Origin: JAAFIP01 sp031367325
Lineage (GTDB): Bacteria > Pseudomonadota > Gammaproteobacteria > Burkholderiales > Burkholderiaceae_C
Assembly (NCBI GenBank): GCA_031367325.1
Contig: JANLPQ010000034.1
Coordinates: 1 to 64,000, forward strand
DNA length: 64,000 bases
Direction: 5' to 3'
Shown: one piece after another, positions 25,102 to 33,043 of the stretch
Layout: each line of letters opens with the position of its first letter
Position numbering within the stretch: the first letter of the stretch is position 1
Notes under the pieces: model-generated
What the model saw: the letters and a program-made list of their open reading frames with translations, nothing else
Database searches by the model: none
What the model was told of the DNA's origin: nothing
Translations under genes and position numbers: made by a program

Positions 25102-26460
25102 TCAAACCGACAATAAACCGCGGTGAATACGGCGCGTGACGTACCACACGGCAGCGATGACCAAGGGAATCAAAGCACCGGTTAGCACTTCAGGGTCGAT
25201 AGGCACGCCGCCCGCCTTTAACGCCTTGCTAGCGTACAACAGCAGGCTCACAGCGTAGTAAGACACCGCCGCAATCGACAGCCCTTCCACTGTGGCTTGT
25301 AGACGCAACTGCAGCTCTTGGCCGCGCGTTAACTTTTCTAGCAACTGCTGATTTTGCTTTTCAGTGGCAATGTCTACCCGGGTGCGCAGCAGCGCGCTGG
25401 TGCGGGCAATACGCTCAGACAGCTCGGCCAGGCGGCGCTGGGTAACGCTGACGGTGGCCATGGCGGGGTCTAGGCGGCGGTGCAAAAAAGCGCCCAGGGT
25501 TTGGGTACTGGCAACGCTATGCTCGCGTATTTCTGCCAACCGCTGCCGCACGATGTCGTAGTAAGCTAGTGTGGCCGAAAAGCGGTACGCATGGGTGGTA
25601 ATGGCTTTTTCAACCGCTGCAGCCAGCGCTACCAAATTGCCTAGCAACGGTTCGTCGGGCAGCGACTGGTTTACCAAGTCAACTGTCAGCTGGGCTAACT
25701 GGTCTTCCCACTGCGCCAGCTGCGAGGCCAGCTGCTTAGCCTCTGGCAAGCCGCGTAGCGCCATCAAGCGGTAGGTTTCAATCTCTAGCAAGCGCTGGGC
25801 AACACGGCCAGCACGCAAAGGGCTGCAATCTGCAGGGGCCAGCACCAGCATGCGTTCATACCCATCGCTGCGCATCTGAAAATCGCACAGCGCCATAGAG
25901 TGGCTGTCGCGGCCCAGTAACGAAGCCAGTACAGGCGAGCTTTGGCTATTGGTGTTGTCGGTAGTTTCGGCCCGCATCCACGGGCTGGCAGCATTAAATA
26001 AACCAGCTTTGTCGTCCCACGGCACGCTTAGCATCCACAAATCAATGGCGGCTAGGGTTTGGCCGGGAATGCTGCTTAACCACGCAGCATCCAAGTGCAG
26101 GGCGCTACGCAGTTGCGCAGGGTCTTGGCCCAAATGGGTGCCTGCTGCTAGGGGCAGCACCAGCGAGTAGCGGGTAAATTCACTGTGGCGCTCCCATTTA
26201 AGGGAATAGTTGTCAAACTGCAGCCGCAAAAAGTTAGATTCCAAATCGGCCAAACCCAACTGCGCTTGGCCTGGCAGCCGCTGCAAGTGGGCCAGCTCTG
26301 TGCTGCGCGGCACGCCCTCATTGAGCACCGCAATCAGCAGCACAAATGCGGGTAGATCTATGTTGGCCGCGGGTCTGGCGTGCAGCTCGCTGTACAGAAG
26401 CGCGCGTTGAGGGTGGTCGGGGGGTAAATTGCGTGGCATTGGTCTGGGTAAAAGTTGCAA
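25102..26460 (-). CDS. DUF3422 family membrane-anchored protein
   Basis: 452 residues. The N-terminal family pattern is HPQRALLYSELHARPAANID. The middle is helical and likely coiled coil (VSVTQRRLAELSERIARTSA, and Gln/Glu-rich EKQNQQLLEKLTRGQELQLR). Two C-terminal membrane helices follow at about 395-445 (SIAAVSYYAVSLLLYASKAL and ALIPLVIAAVWYVTRRIHRG). The family is common in alpha- and betaproteobacteria and has no established function. It lies 24 nt downstream of fabI on the same strand, so the two are probably co-transcribed. Confidence 0.88.
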   Translation of the reverse strand: MQLLPRPMPRNLPPDHPQRALLYSELHARPAANIDLPAFVLLIAVLNEGVPRSTELAHLQRLPGQAQLGLADLESNFLRLQFDNYSLKWERHSEFTRYSLVLPLAAGTHLGQDPAQLRSALHLDAAWLSSIPGQTLAAIDLWMLSVPWDDKAGLFNAASPWMRAETTDNTNSQSSPVLASLLGRDSHSMALCDFQMRSDGYERMLVLAPADCSPLRAGRVAQRLLEIETYRLMALRGLPEAKQLASQLAQWEDQLAQLTVDLVNQSLPDEPLLGNLVALAAAVEKAITTHAYRFSATLAYYDIVRQRLAEIREHSVASTQTLGAFLHRRLDPAMATVSVTQRRLAELSERIARTSALLRTRVDIATEKQNQQLLEKLTRGQELQLRLQATVEGLSIAAVSYYAVSLLLYASKALKAGGVPIDPEVLTGALIPLVIAAVWYVTRRIHRGLLSV

Positions 26461-26484
26461 TCCTAAGAACGCACTTTTAACACT

Positions 26485-27273
26485 TTATTCAGCAATGCCG
26501 CCCACTACTTGGCTAAAGCCGCCGTCCACATAGGTAATCTCCGCGCTCACACCAGCCGCTAAATCGCTCATTAAAAACGCGGCCACATTGCCCACATCGT
26601 CCACCGTCACGTTACGGCGAATGGGCGAGGCAGCAGCCACTGCGCTTAATATTTTGCCAAAGTCTTTGATGCCGCTGGCAGCCAAAGTTTTGATTGGTCC
26701 AGCACTGATACCGTTAGCCCGCAGCCCACGGCCTTGCGCGCCCAGCGAGCCTGCCAGGTAGCGCACCGACGCTTCGAGCGAGGCTTTGGCCAAGCCCATG
26801 GTGTTGTAGTTGGGCACAATGCGGTCGGCACCCAGATAGGTAAGGGTAAGCGCAGCAGAGTTATCGTTCAAATACGGCAGTGCCGCCTTGGCCATAGCCG
26901 GGAAGCTGTAAGCACTAATGTCGTGCGCAATCTTAAAGCCCTCACGCGACAGACCTTCTAAAAAGTCCCCCGCAATCGCCTCGCGCGGGGCAAAGCCTAT
27001 GCTGTGTACAAAGCCGTCAAACTTGGGCCATGCGGCCGACAAATCAGTAAATAGCTGGGTAATTTGCGCGTCGCTGCCTACATCGCAGTCAAAAATCAGC
27101 TTGCTGCCAAAATCTGCAGCAAACTCGGTGGTACGGTCTTTAAACCGCTCGCCCACGTAGCTTAGCGCTATCTCAGCCCCTTCGCGGTGGCAGGCTTTAG
27201 CGATACCATACGCAATAGAGCGATTAGACAATACGCCTGTGATTAATAATTTTTTACCTGCTAGGAAACCCAT
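26485..27273 (-). CDS. fabI: Enoyl-[acyl-carrier-protein] reductase (NADH) FabI
   Basis: 262 residues. An SDR-type enzyme performing the last reduction step of each fatty-acid elongation cycle. Seen: GKKLLITGVLSNRSIAYGIA (modified Gly-rich NAD motif of FabI), FVHSIGFAPREAIAGDF, LTYLGADRIVPNYNTMGLAK with the catalytic Tyr and Lys at about 155 and 162, and ISAGPIKTLAASGIKDF. Length and motifs match E. coli FabI, the triclosan/isoniazid-type target family. It is divergent from yejA with 37 nt between the two start codons. Confidence 0.97.
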   Translation of the reverse strand: MGFLAGKKLLITGVLSNRSIAYGIAKACHREGAEIALSYVGERFKDRTTEFAADFGSKLIFDCDVGSDAQITQLFTDLSAAWPKFDGFVHSIGFAPREAIAGDFLEGLSREGFKIAHDISAYSFPAMAKAALPYLNDNSAALTLTYLGADRIVPNYNTMGLAKASLEASVRYLAGSLGAQGRGLRANGISAGPIKTLAASGIKDFGKILSAVAAASPIRRNVTVDDVGNVAAFLMSDLAAGVSAEITYVDGGFSQVVGGIAE

Positions 27274-27310
27274 ACGTGCCTCTTTTCAAAATCAATGCAA
27301 CAATTGTCGC

Positions 27311-29134
27311 ATGCGATCAGTAGCGTTTAGTTTAGCGGCTTTGTTGGCCATGCCGGCCTGGGCCGCGCATGGCTACGCGCTGTGGGGTGACTTGAAATAC
27401 CCTGCAGGCTTTGCACACTTTGCCTACGTTAACCCCGTAGCGCCCAAAGGCGGCGAGCTGGTGGCGGTGAGTAATTTGCGGGTGTCTACCTTTGACAAGT
27501 ACAACCCCTTCACCATCAAGGGCACCTCGCCTGCTTATTTAAGCGAGATGCTGTTTGACACCCTGCTGGTGGGCTCGGCAGACGAGCTGGGCACTGGCTA
27601 CGGCCTGCTGGCTGAAGATGTTGAGGTGGCTGCAGATGGCCTGAGCGCTACCTTTAAGCTGCGCCCGCAGGCTAAATTTCATGATGGCAAGCCTGTGCAA
27701 GCCGCCGACGTCAAACACAGCTTTGACATATTGAACGGCAAGTATGTATCGCCCAGCTACCGCAGCCTGCTAGAAGACGTAGACCGCGCCGAGGTACTGG
27801 GGCCACTGACCGTGCGATTTGTGTTTAAACGCAAAAACCGCGAGCTGCCTTTAACAGTGGGGGGCTTGCCGATATTCAGCCGCGACTGGGGTAAAGGCAA
27901 AACCTTTGACAATGTAGTCACCGACACACCCATCGGCAGTGGTCGCTACAAAATTGGCCCCGTGGTGTACGGCAAAGACATCACGTATGTGCGTGACCCG
28001 TCGTATTGGGCCGAGAAGCTCAATGTCAATATCGGCGCTGGCAATTTTGACCGCATCACTATCAAAATCTACAAAGACAATGTGGCGCGGCTGGAGGGCC
28101 TGAAGGCTGGCGAGTTTGACTTTATGCAGTTTTATTCAGCAGGCGACTGGGCGCGGCGCGCCACAGGCAAACGTTTTGACAGTGGCGATTTGGCCAAAGG
28201 TGAGTTCAAACACAGCTTGCCTACAGGGTTTCAAAGCTATGTGTTCAATACCAGGCGCGATCAATTCAAAGACATTCGCGTGCGCCAAGCTATTGGGTTG
28301 GCGCACGACTTTAACTGGATGAGTCGGCAATTGTTTTATGGTGCCTACAAACCCGTTAATGGCCTGTTTGGCAATACTGAATGCGAGGCCAAAGGATCGC
28401 CTAGTGCCGAAGAGCTGGCACTGCTAGAGCCTTTGCGCGCACAAATTCCGCCAGCAGTGTTTGGCCCCGCAGCGCGCCAGCCCAACGCTGATGGACAAGA
28501 CAACTTGCGCGATAACCTGCGCCGCGCCCAAGCATTGTTAAAAGATGCTGGCTGGACCGTGAGAGACGGCGCGTTGCGCAATGCACAAGGCTGGCCCATG
28601 GTGATTGAATATGTAGACAGCCAAGAGTCAAAGGGCGCAACGCTGGCGTCTTGGCAGCGTAACTTGGGCAAGCTGGGTATCGAGCTAAAACTGCGCGCCG
28701 TAGACTTTGCGCTGTACCAGCAGCGCCTGCAAAAATTTGACTACGACATGGCCAGCTTGGCCTTTCCGGGCACCAACAACCCGGGCTCAGAATTTGCAGA
28801 TATGTTTGGCTCCAAAGCAGCCACGGTGGAGGACTCGGGTAACTACAGCGGCATTCAAAACAAAGCGGTTGACGCGCTAATTGACCGCATGGTGACTGCG
28901 CAAACCAAGACAGATTATTTTGCATCGTGCCACGCGCTAGAGCGCGTTGTCACGCACAGCCATATCATGGTGCCGCAGTGGTACGGCGGGCAGCACAACG
29001 TGGCCTACAACCCGCGCAAACTTATCAAGCCCGCTATCACGCCGCAGTACTACGCGGCGGGCGGTTGGGTGATGGGCAATTGGTGGGCCGCTAGCGCCGC
29101 CGCTAATCCTGCAGCGGCCACGGCTACAAAGTAA
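27311..29134 (+). CDS. yejA: Peptide ABC transporter substrate-binding protein YejA
   Basis: 607 residues from MRSVAFSLAALLAMPAWAAH, a clean Sec signal peptide ending AWA. The ORF extends upstream into the fabI start region, so that extension was dropped. SBP family 5 of the YejA/microcin C type: HGYALWGDLKYPAGFAHFAY, YVNPVAPKGG, TFDKYNPFTIKG, GLKAGEFDFMQFYSAGDWAR, and the C-terminal WYGGQHNVAYNPR. Known YejABEF systems import oligopeptides including microcin C. It is followed at 5 nt by yejB. Confidence 0.94.
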   Translation: MRSVAFSLAALLAMPAWAAHGYALWGDLKYPAGFAHFAYVNPVAPKGGELVAVSNLRVSTFDKYNPFTIKGTSPAYLSEMLFDTLLVGSADELGTGYGLLAEDVEVAADGLSATFKLRPQAKFHDGKPVQAADVKHSFDILNGKYVSPSYRSLLEDVDRAEVLGPLTVRFVFKRKNRELPLTVGGLPIFSRDWGKGKTFDNVVTDTPIGSGRYKIGPVVYGKDITYVRDPSYWAEKLNVNIGAGNFDRITIKIYKDNVARLEGLKAGEFDFMQFYSAGDWARRATGKRFDSGDLAKGEFKHSLPTGFQSYVFNTRRDQFKDIRVRQAIGLAHDFNWMSRQLFYGAYKPVNGLFGNTECEAKGSPSAEELALLEPLRAQIPPAVFGPAARQPNADGQDNLRDNLRRAQALLKDAGWTVRDGALRNAQGWPMVIEYVDSQESKGATLASWQRNLGKLGIELKLRAVDFALYQQRLQKFDYDMASLAFPGTNNPGSEFADMFGSKAATVEDSGNYSGIQNKAVDALIDRMVTAQTKTDYFASCHALERVVTHSHIMVPQWYGGQHNVAYNPRKLIKPAITPQYYAAGGWVMGNWWAASAAANPAAATATK

Positions 29135-29139
29135 ACACC

Positions 29140-30159
29140 ATGCTCAGCTACATCCTCAAACGCTTATTGCTGATGATCCCCACACTTTTTGGGGTACTAC
29201 TGCTCACTTTCGCGGTTATTCAGTTTGTACCCGGTGGGCCAGTAGAGCAGTACTTGGCCGAGTCTAAATCTACTACTGGAGCGGGTGGCGAGTCGGTCTA
29301 TCGTGGCGGCAAGGGTGTTAACGAAAAGCGCTTGGCCGAGATCAAAGCCTTGTACGGCTTTGACAAGCCCGCGCCCGAGCGTTTTGTCATCATGCTCAAG
29401 TCGTATTTAACATTCGATTTGGGTACCAGCTTCTTCCAGAACAAACCCGTTTGGCAGCTGATTAAAGAAAAGCTACCCGTGTCAATCAGCTTGGGGCTGT
29501 GGGTGTTTTTTCTGGCGTACTTTATTTCTATTCCACTGGGGGTTAGCAAGGCAGTGCGTGCAGGCAGCCGTTTTGATATGTGGACGACGCTGCTGGTGCT
29601 GATTGGTTATGCCATACCGGGCTTTGTACTGGGCGTGGCGCTGGTGGTGATATTTGGCGGGCAGTTGCAGTGGTTTCCACTGCGCGGGCTGACGTCGGCT
29701 AACTGGGAAAGCTTAAGTTGGACAGCCAAAGTTACCGACTATTTATGGCATATCGCCATGCCTGTTGCAGCAAGCGTCATTGGTAGTTTTGCAGTGATCA
29801 CCATGCTGACGAAAAATTCATTTTTAGAAGAAATTAGAAAGCAATACGTGGTCACAGCTAGGGCGAAGGGTTTAGATGAGAAGAGAGTGCTGTACAAGCA
29901 TGTTTTTCGCAACGCCATGTTGCCGATTATTGCGGGTTTCCCTGCAGCGTTTATCGGCTCGTTTTTTGCAGGCTCTTTGCTGATTGAAACCTTGTTTTCG
30001 CTCGACGGGTTAGGCCTGCTGGGTTTTGAAAGCGTGATCCGCCGTGACTATCCTGTGGTGCTGGGTACTTTGTATTTGTTCACTTTGATGGGGCTAGCTA
30101 CCAAGCTGATCAGCGATTTGATGTACGTGTGGGTTGACCCACGCGTCAAGTTTGATTGA
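29140..30159 (+). CDS. yejB: Peptide ABC transporter permease YejB
   Basis: 339 residues. Starts MLSYILKRLLLMIPTLFGVL. The YejB-specific insertion after VPGGPVEQYLAE reads SKSTTGAGGESVYRGGKGVN, longer than in DppB. The EAA loop is IRKQYVVTARAKGLDEKRVL. The C-terminus is ISDLMYVWVDPRVKFD. Its last codons are duplicated just downstream as a 14-bp direct repeat. Confidence 0.94.
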   Translation: MLSYILKRLLLMIPTLFGVLLLTFAVIQFVPGGPVEQYLAESKSTTGAGGESVYRGGKGVNEKRLAEIKALYGFDKPAPERFVIMLKSYLTFDLGTSFFQNKPVWQLIKEKLPVSISLGLWVFFLAYFISIPLGVSKAVRAGSRFDMWTTLLVLIGYAIPGFVLGVALVVIFGGQLQWFPLRGLTSANWESLSWTAKVTDYLWHIAMPVAASVIGSFAVITMLTKNSFLEEIRKQYVVTARAKGLDEKRVLYKHVFRNAMLPIIAGFPAAFIGSFFAGSLLIETLFSLDGLGLLGFESVIRRDYPVVLGTLYLFTLMGLATKLISDLMYVWVDPRVKFD

Positions 30160-30182
30160 CGCCTAGCATCAAGTTTGATTGA
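30146..30182. repeat. 14-bp direct repeat at yejB/yejE junction
   Basis: TCAAGTTTGATTGA occurs at 30146-30159 (the final codons and stop of yejB) and again at 30169-30182, just before the yejE ATG. It looks like a small local duplication of the yejB end. Confidence 0.7.
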
Positions 30183-30183
30183 T

Positions 30184-31266
30184 ATGAACGCCATCCATTC
30201 CACAGCCCAGTCGCAGATCACACCTGCAGCAAGTACCACAGCCTCCGATTCTCCCCGCCTGCGCGCATGGCGGCGTTTTAAGCGTGACCGTTTGGGTTAC
30301 TGGAGCTTGATTGTTTTGTCGGCTTTGTTTGTTTTGAGTTTGGTGGCCGAGCTGGTGTCTAACGACAAACCTTTGATTGCCCGTTACCAAGGCCAGTGGT
30401 ACGCACCGTTTGTGCAGCAAGTGCCCGAGACATCTTTTGGCGGCGACTTTCAAACCGATACCGATTATCTTGACCCGTTCGTGCGCGATAAATTTGCCCA
30501 GCCTGGCAACTTTGCTTTGTTTGCGCTGAACAATTACCACCACAGCACATTAAATTATTTTTCAACCCAACCCAACCCCGCACCACCCTCTGCCGACAAC
30601 TGGCTGGGCACCGACGGTAATGGCCGCGATGTAGTGGCGCGCTTGCTCTACGGCTTTCGGGTGTCTATGTTATTTGCTTTAGCGCTCACCTTAATTGGCA
30701 CTTTGCTGGGCATCATCACGGGTGCGTTGCAGGGCTATTTTGCGGGCAAGATAGATTTGGCTTTCCAACGCTTTATGGAAGTGTGGGGGTCCTTACCCGA
30801 GCTGTATTTGCTGATTATTTTTGCCGCCGTGTTTGAGCCTAGCCTGCTACTGCTGCTGATCTTGCTGAGCGCATTCGGTTGGATGGGATTGTCTGACTAC
30901 GTGCGAGCCGAATTTTTGCGCAACCGGCAGATGGACTACGTGCGCGCAGCGCGGGCGTTGGGCTTGTCGCACTGGCAAGTGATTACACGCCATGTGCTGC
31001 CCAACAGTATGACACCGGTGGTGACGTTTTTGCCGTTTCGCATGAGTGGCGCGATTTTGGCTTTAACGTCGCTGGACTTTTTGGGTCTAGGCGTGCCGCC
31101 AGGTACGCCCAGTTTGGGCGAGATGCTGGCGCAGGGCAAAAATAATATCGACGCATGGTGGATTTCGCTATCAACCTTTGCAGTGCTGGTCATCACGCTG
31201 CTGCTGCTCACCTTTATGGGCGACGCATTGCGCGATGCGCTAGACCCGCGAAAGGCTGACAAATGA
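30184..31266 (+). CDS. yejE: Peptide ABC transporter permease YejE
   Basis: 360 residues from ATG 30184; a TTG three codons earlier is possible but less likely. A polar tail precedes RLRAWRRFKRDRLGYWSLIV and the first helix. A long periplasmic segment (NDKPLIARYQGQWYAPFVQQ and following) is typical of YejE and absent from DppC. LGTDGNGRDVVARLLYGFRV, the EAA loop QMDYVRAARALGLSHWQVIT and the C-terminal GDALRDALDPRK follow. Its stop overlaps the yejF start. Confidence 0.93.
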   Translation: MNAIHSTAQSQITPAASTTASDSPRLRAWRRFKRDRLGYWSLIVLSALFVLSLVAELVSNDKPLIARYQGQWYAPFVQQVPETSFGGDFQTDTDYLDPFVRDKFAQPGNFALFALNNYHHSTLNYFSTQPNPAPPSADNWLGTDGNGRDVVARLLYGFRVSMLFALALTLIGTLLGIITGALQGYFAGKIDLAFQRFMEVWGSLPELYLLIIFAAVFEPSLLLLLILLSAFGWMGLSDYVRAEFLRNRQMDYVRAARALGLSHWQVITRHVLPNSMTPVVTFLPFRMSGAILALTSLDFLGLGVPPGTPSLGEMLAQGKNNIDAWWISLSTFAVLVITLLLLTFMGDALRDALDPRKADK

Positions 31267-33035
31267 TGGCCCCCATGCTCACCACTGTCGTGTCTTCGCT
31301 GCCCCCCAAGGGGGCTCTCGCGCCTAAGGGCAGCCCGTCGTCGCTCGTGCCGTTATTGGATGTCAAAAATCTCAGCGTCTCCTTTGCTGGCAAAGAGGTG
31401 GTGCACAGCATTAACTTGTCACTCCATGCAGGCGAAAAACTGGCACTGGTCGGCGAATCGGGTTCTGGCAAGTCTGTGACCGCGCTGGCCATCTTAAAGC
31501 TGGTGCAAAACGCGCAACTCGGTGGGCAAGTATTGTTTGACGGTAAAGACACTTTGCAAATGCCAGAGAACGCACTGCGCGGCCTGCGTGGTGATGATAT
31601 TGCGATGATTTTTCAAGAACCCATGACAGCGCTGAACCCGCTGTACACCATTGGCGACCAGATTGCCGAGGTGCTAGAAACCAAGCAAGCACTCAGTAAA
31701 AAAGCAGCGTGGGCGCGGGTGATTGACTTGTTGGTAGAAACCGGCATCGCCGAGCCTGAACGCCGCGCCTTGAGCTACCCGCACCAACTGTCAGGTGGGC
31801 AGCGCCAGCGCGCCATGATAGCCATGGCGCTGGCTTGCAAGCCACGCCTGCTGTTGGCCGATGAGCCGACCACTGCGCTAGATGTGACCTTGCGCCAACA
31901 AATTTTAGACCTGCTGGGCACGCTGCAAAAAAGTCACAACATGGCTGTGCTGCTGATCACGCACGATCTGAACATGGTGCGCAAGTTTGCCGACCGCATA
32001 GCAGTGATGGAAAACGGCCATATTGTGGAGTACGGCACAGTGGCAGCAGTATTTGCCAGCCCGCAGCATGCGTACACGCAAAAGCTGCTGGCCAGCAAGC
32101 CTGTGCGTGATGTGGTGGAAGCTTCCATTCGCCCTGTACTTGTCGAAGGGATCGCGAAGACTTCGACTGACTCAGTCCCAACGGGTAGGGGTGCAATCCG
32201 AGATGATGTAGTCTTAGCCGCCAATCACTTGCGCGTAGGCTACGCTATTCCCAAGCCGGGGTTTAAAGGCTGGTTCAGCAAAGGCGAGTTTGTCGCGGTC
32301 AAGCAGGCTACGTTTGATTTAGCGGCAGGTCAAACCTTGGGTGTGATCGGCGAATCAGGCTCAGGCAAATCCACGCTGGCCTTGGCTATGCTGGGGCTTA
32401 CTAAGGCCTCGGGAGACGTTTTTTATAAGCATTTTGATGCTGCAGGCCATGTAAATCCTGCTCAAGCAGCTATGCAAAATATAGCAGATGTGGACTTTGC
32501 ATCAGGCCTGCGCAAAACCATTCAAGTGGTTTTTCAAGACCCGTTCTCGTCGCTGTCACCACGCATGACGGTGGAAGAAATTGTGGGCGAGGGTTTGCGC
32601 ATCCACGCGCCAGAGCTTAGTGCGGCGCAGCGCCAAGAGCGGGTGTTGCAAACCTTGCATGAGGTGGGATTAGCGCAAGCGCAGTTTCCTGGGCTGCTGC
32701 AGCGCTACCCGCATGAGTTCTCAGGCGGGCAGCGCCAGCGTGTTGCCATAGCGCGCGCCCTGATCGTGCAACCGCAAACCTTGGTGCTAGACGAGCCCAC
32801 CAGCGCACTGGATGTGACGATTCAAAAACAAGTGCTCTCGCTACTGCAACGCCTGCAAAAAGAGCGCGGCTTAAGCTACCTGCTGATCACCCACGACGTA
32901 GAGGTTATCCGCGCTATGGCCCATGAAGTGATGGTGATGAAAGACGGCGACATAGTAGAGCAGGGCAGCGTGCACGCCGTACTAGACGCGCCGCAGCATC
33001 CGTACACGCAGCGGCTAGTCGCCGCGGCTGCCTAA
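31263..33035 (+). CDS. yejF: Peptide ABC transporter double ATPase YejF with repeat-derived insertions
   Basis: 590 residues, two fused ATPases. Domain 1 has Walker A GESGSGKS (about 63-70), signature LSGGQRQR and Walker B LLLADEPTTALDV. Domain 2 has GESGSGKS (about 363), signature FSGGQRQR and TLVLDEPTSALDV. YejF is usually about 530 residues. The extra length lies in three places whose DNA looks like dispersed repeats: an N-terminal extension (9-30), the interdomain linker (about 289-308), and an insertion between Walker A and the Q-loop of domain 2 (about 390-410). All conserved motifs are intact and the frame is open, so it is probably functional. The start ATGATG overlaps the yejE stop. 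Confidence 0.93.
   Translation: MMAPMLTTVVSSLPPKGALAPKGSPSSLVPLLDVKNLSVSFAGKEVVHSINLSLHAGEKLALVGESGSGKSVTALAILKLVQNAQLGGQVLFDGKDTLQMPENALRGLRGDDIAMIFQEPMTALNPLYTIGDQIAEVLETKQALSKKAAWARVIDLLVETGIAEPERRALSYPHQLSGGQRQRAMIAMALACKPRLLLADEPTTALDVTLRQQILDLLGTLQKSHNMAVLLITHDLNMVRKFADRIAVMENGHIVEYGTVAAVFASPQHAYTQKLLASKPVRDVVEASIRPVLVEGIAKTSTDSVPTGRGAIRDDVVLAANHLRVGYAIPKPGFKGWFSKGEFVAVKQATFDLAAGQTLGVIGESGSGKSTLALAMLGLTKASGDVFYKHFDAAGHVNPAQAAMQNIADVDFASGLRKTIQVVFQDPFSSLSPRMTVEEIVGEGLRIHAPELSAAQRQERVLQTLHEVGLAQAQFPGLLQRYPHEFSGGQRQRVAIARALIVQPQTLVLDEPTSALDVTIQKQVLSLLQRLQKERGLSYLLITHDVEVIRAMAHEVMVMKDGDIVEQGSVHAVLDAPQHPYTQRLVAAAA
31288..31353. repeat. GCCCCC-CAA-GGGGGC repeat inside yejF 5' end
   Basis: TGTCTTCGCTGCCCCCCAAG followed by GGGGCTCTCGCGCCTAAGGG is a GC-rich sequence with a perfect 6-bp-arm inverted repeat at 31301-31315. 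It resembles a common intergenic repeat of Comamonadaceae genomes (from memory). Here it encodes part of the YejF N-terminal extension VSSLPPKGALAPKGSPSS. Confidence 0.5.
32128..32186. repeat. TTCGCCCTG..TTGTCGAAGGG-type palindromic repeat inside yejF linker
   Basis: TTCGCCCTGTACTTGTCGAA then GGGATCGCGAAGA and CTTCGACTGACTCAGTCCCA ACGGG. This resembles a diverged copy of the widespread intergenic repeat CCCTGAGCTTGTCGAAGGG in inverted pair form. It encodes residues about 289-308 (RPVLVEGIAKTSTDSVPTG) between the two ATPase domains. Confidence 0.6.
32437..32487. repeat. Copy of dispersed CTCAAGCAGCT repeat inside yejF domain 2
   Basis: GCAGGCCATGTAAATCCTGC then TCAAGCAGCTATGCAAAATA TAGCA. It is read in frame as AGHVNPAQAAMQNIA (residues 394-408). 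The same frame of the repeat is used in uvrC (EAVEPAQAAMQNVA). Confidence 0.85.
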
Positions 33036-33043
33036 CACCTAGC

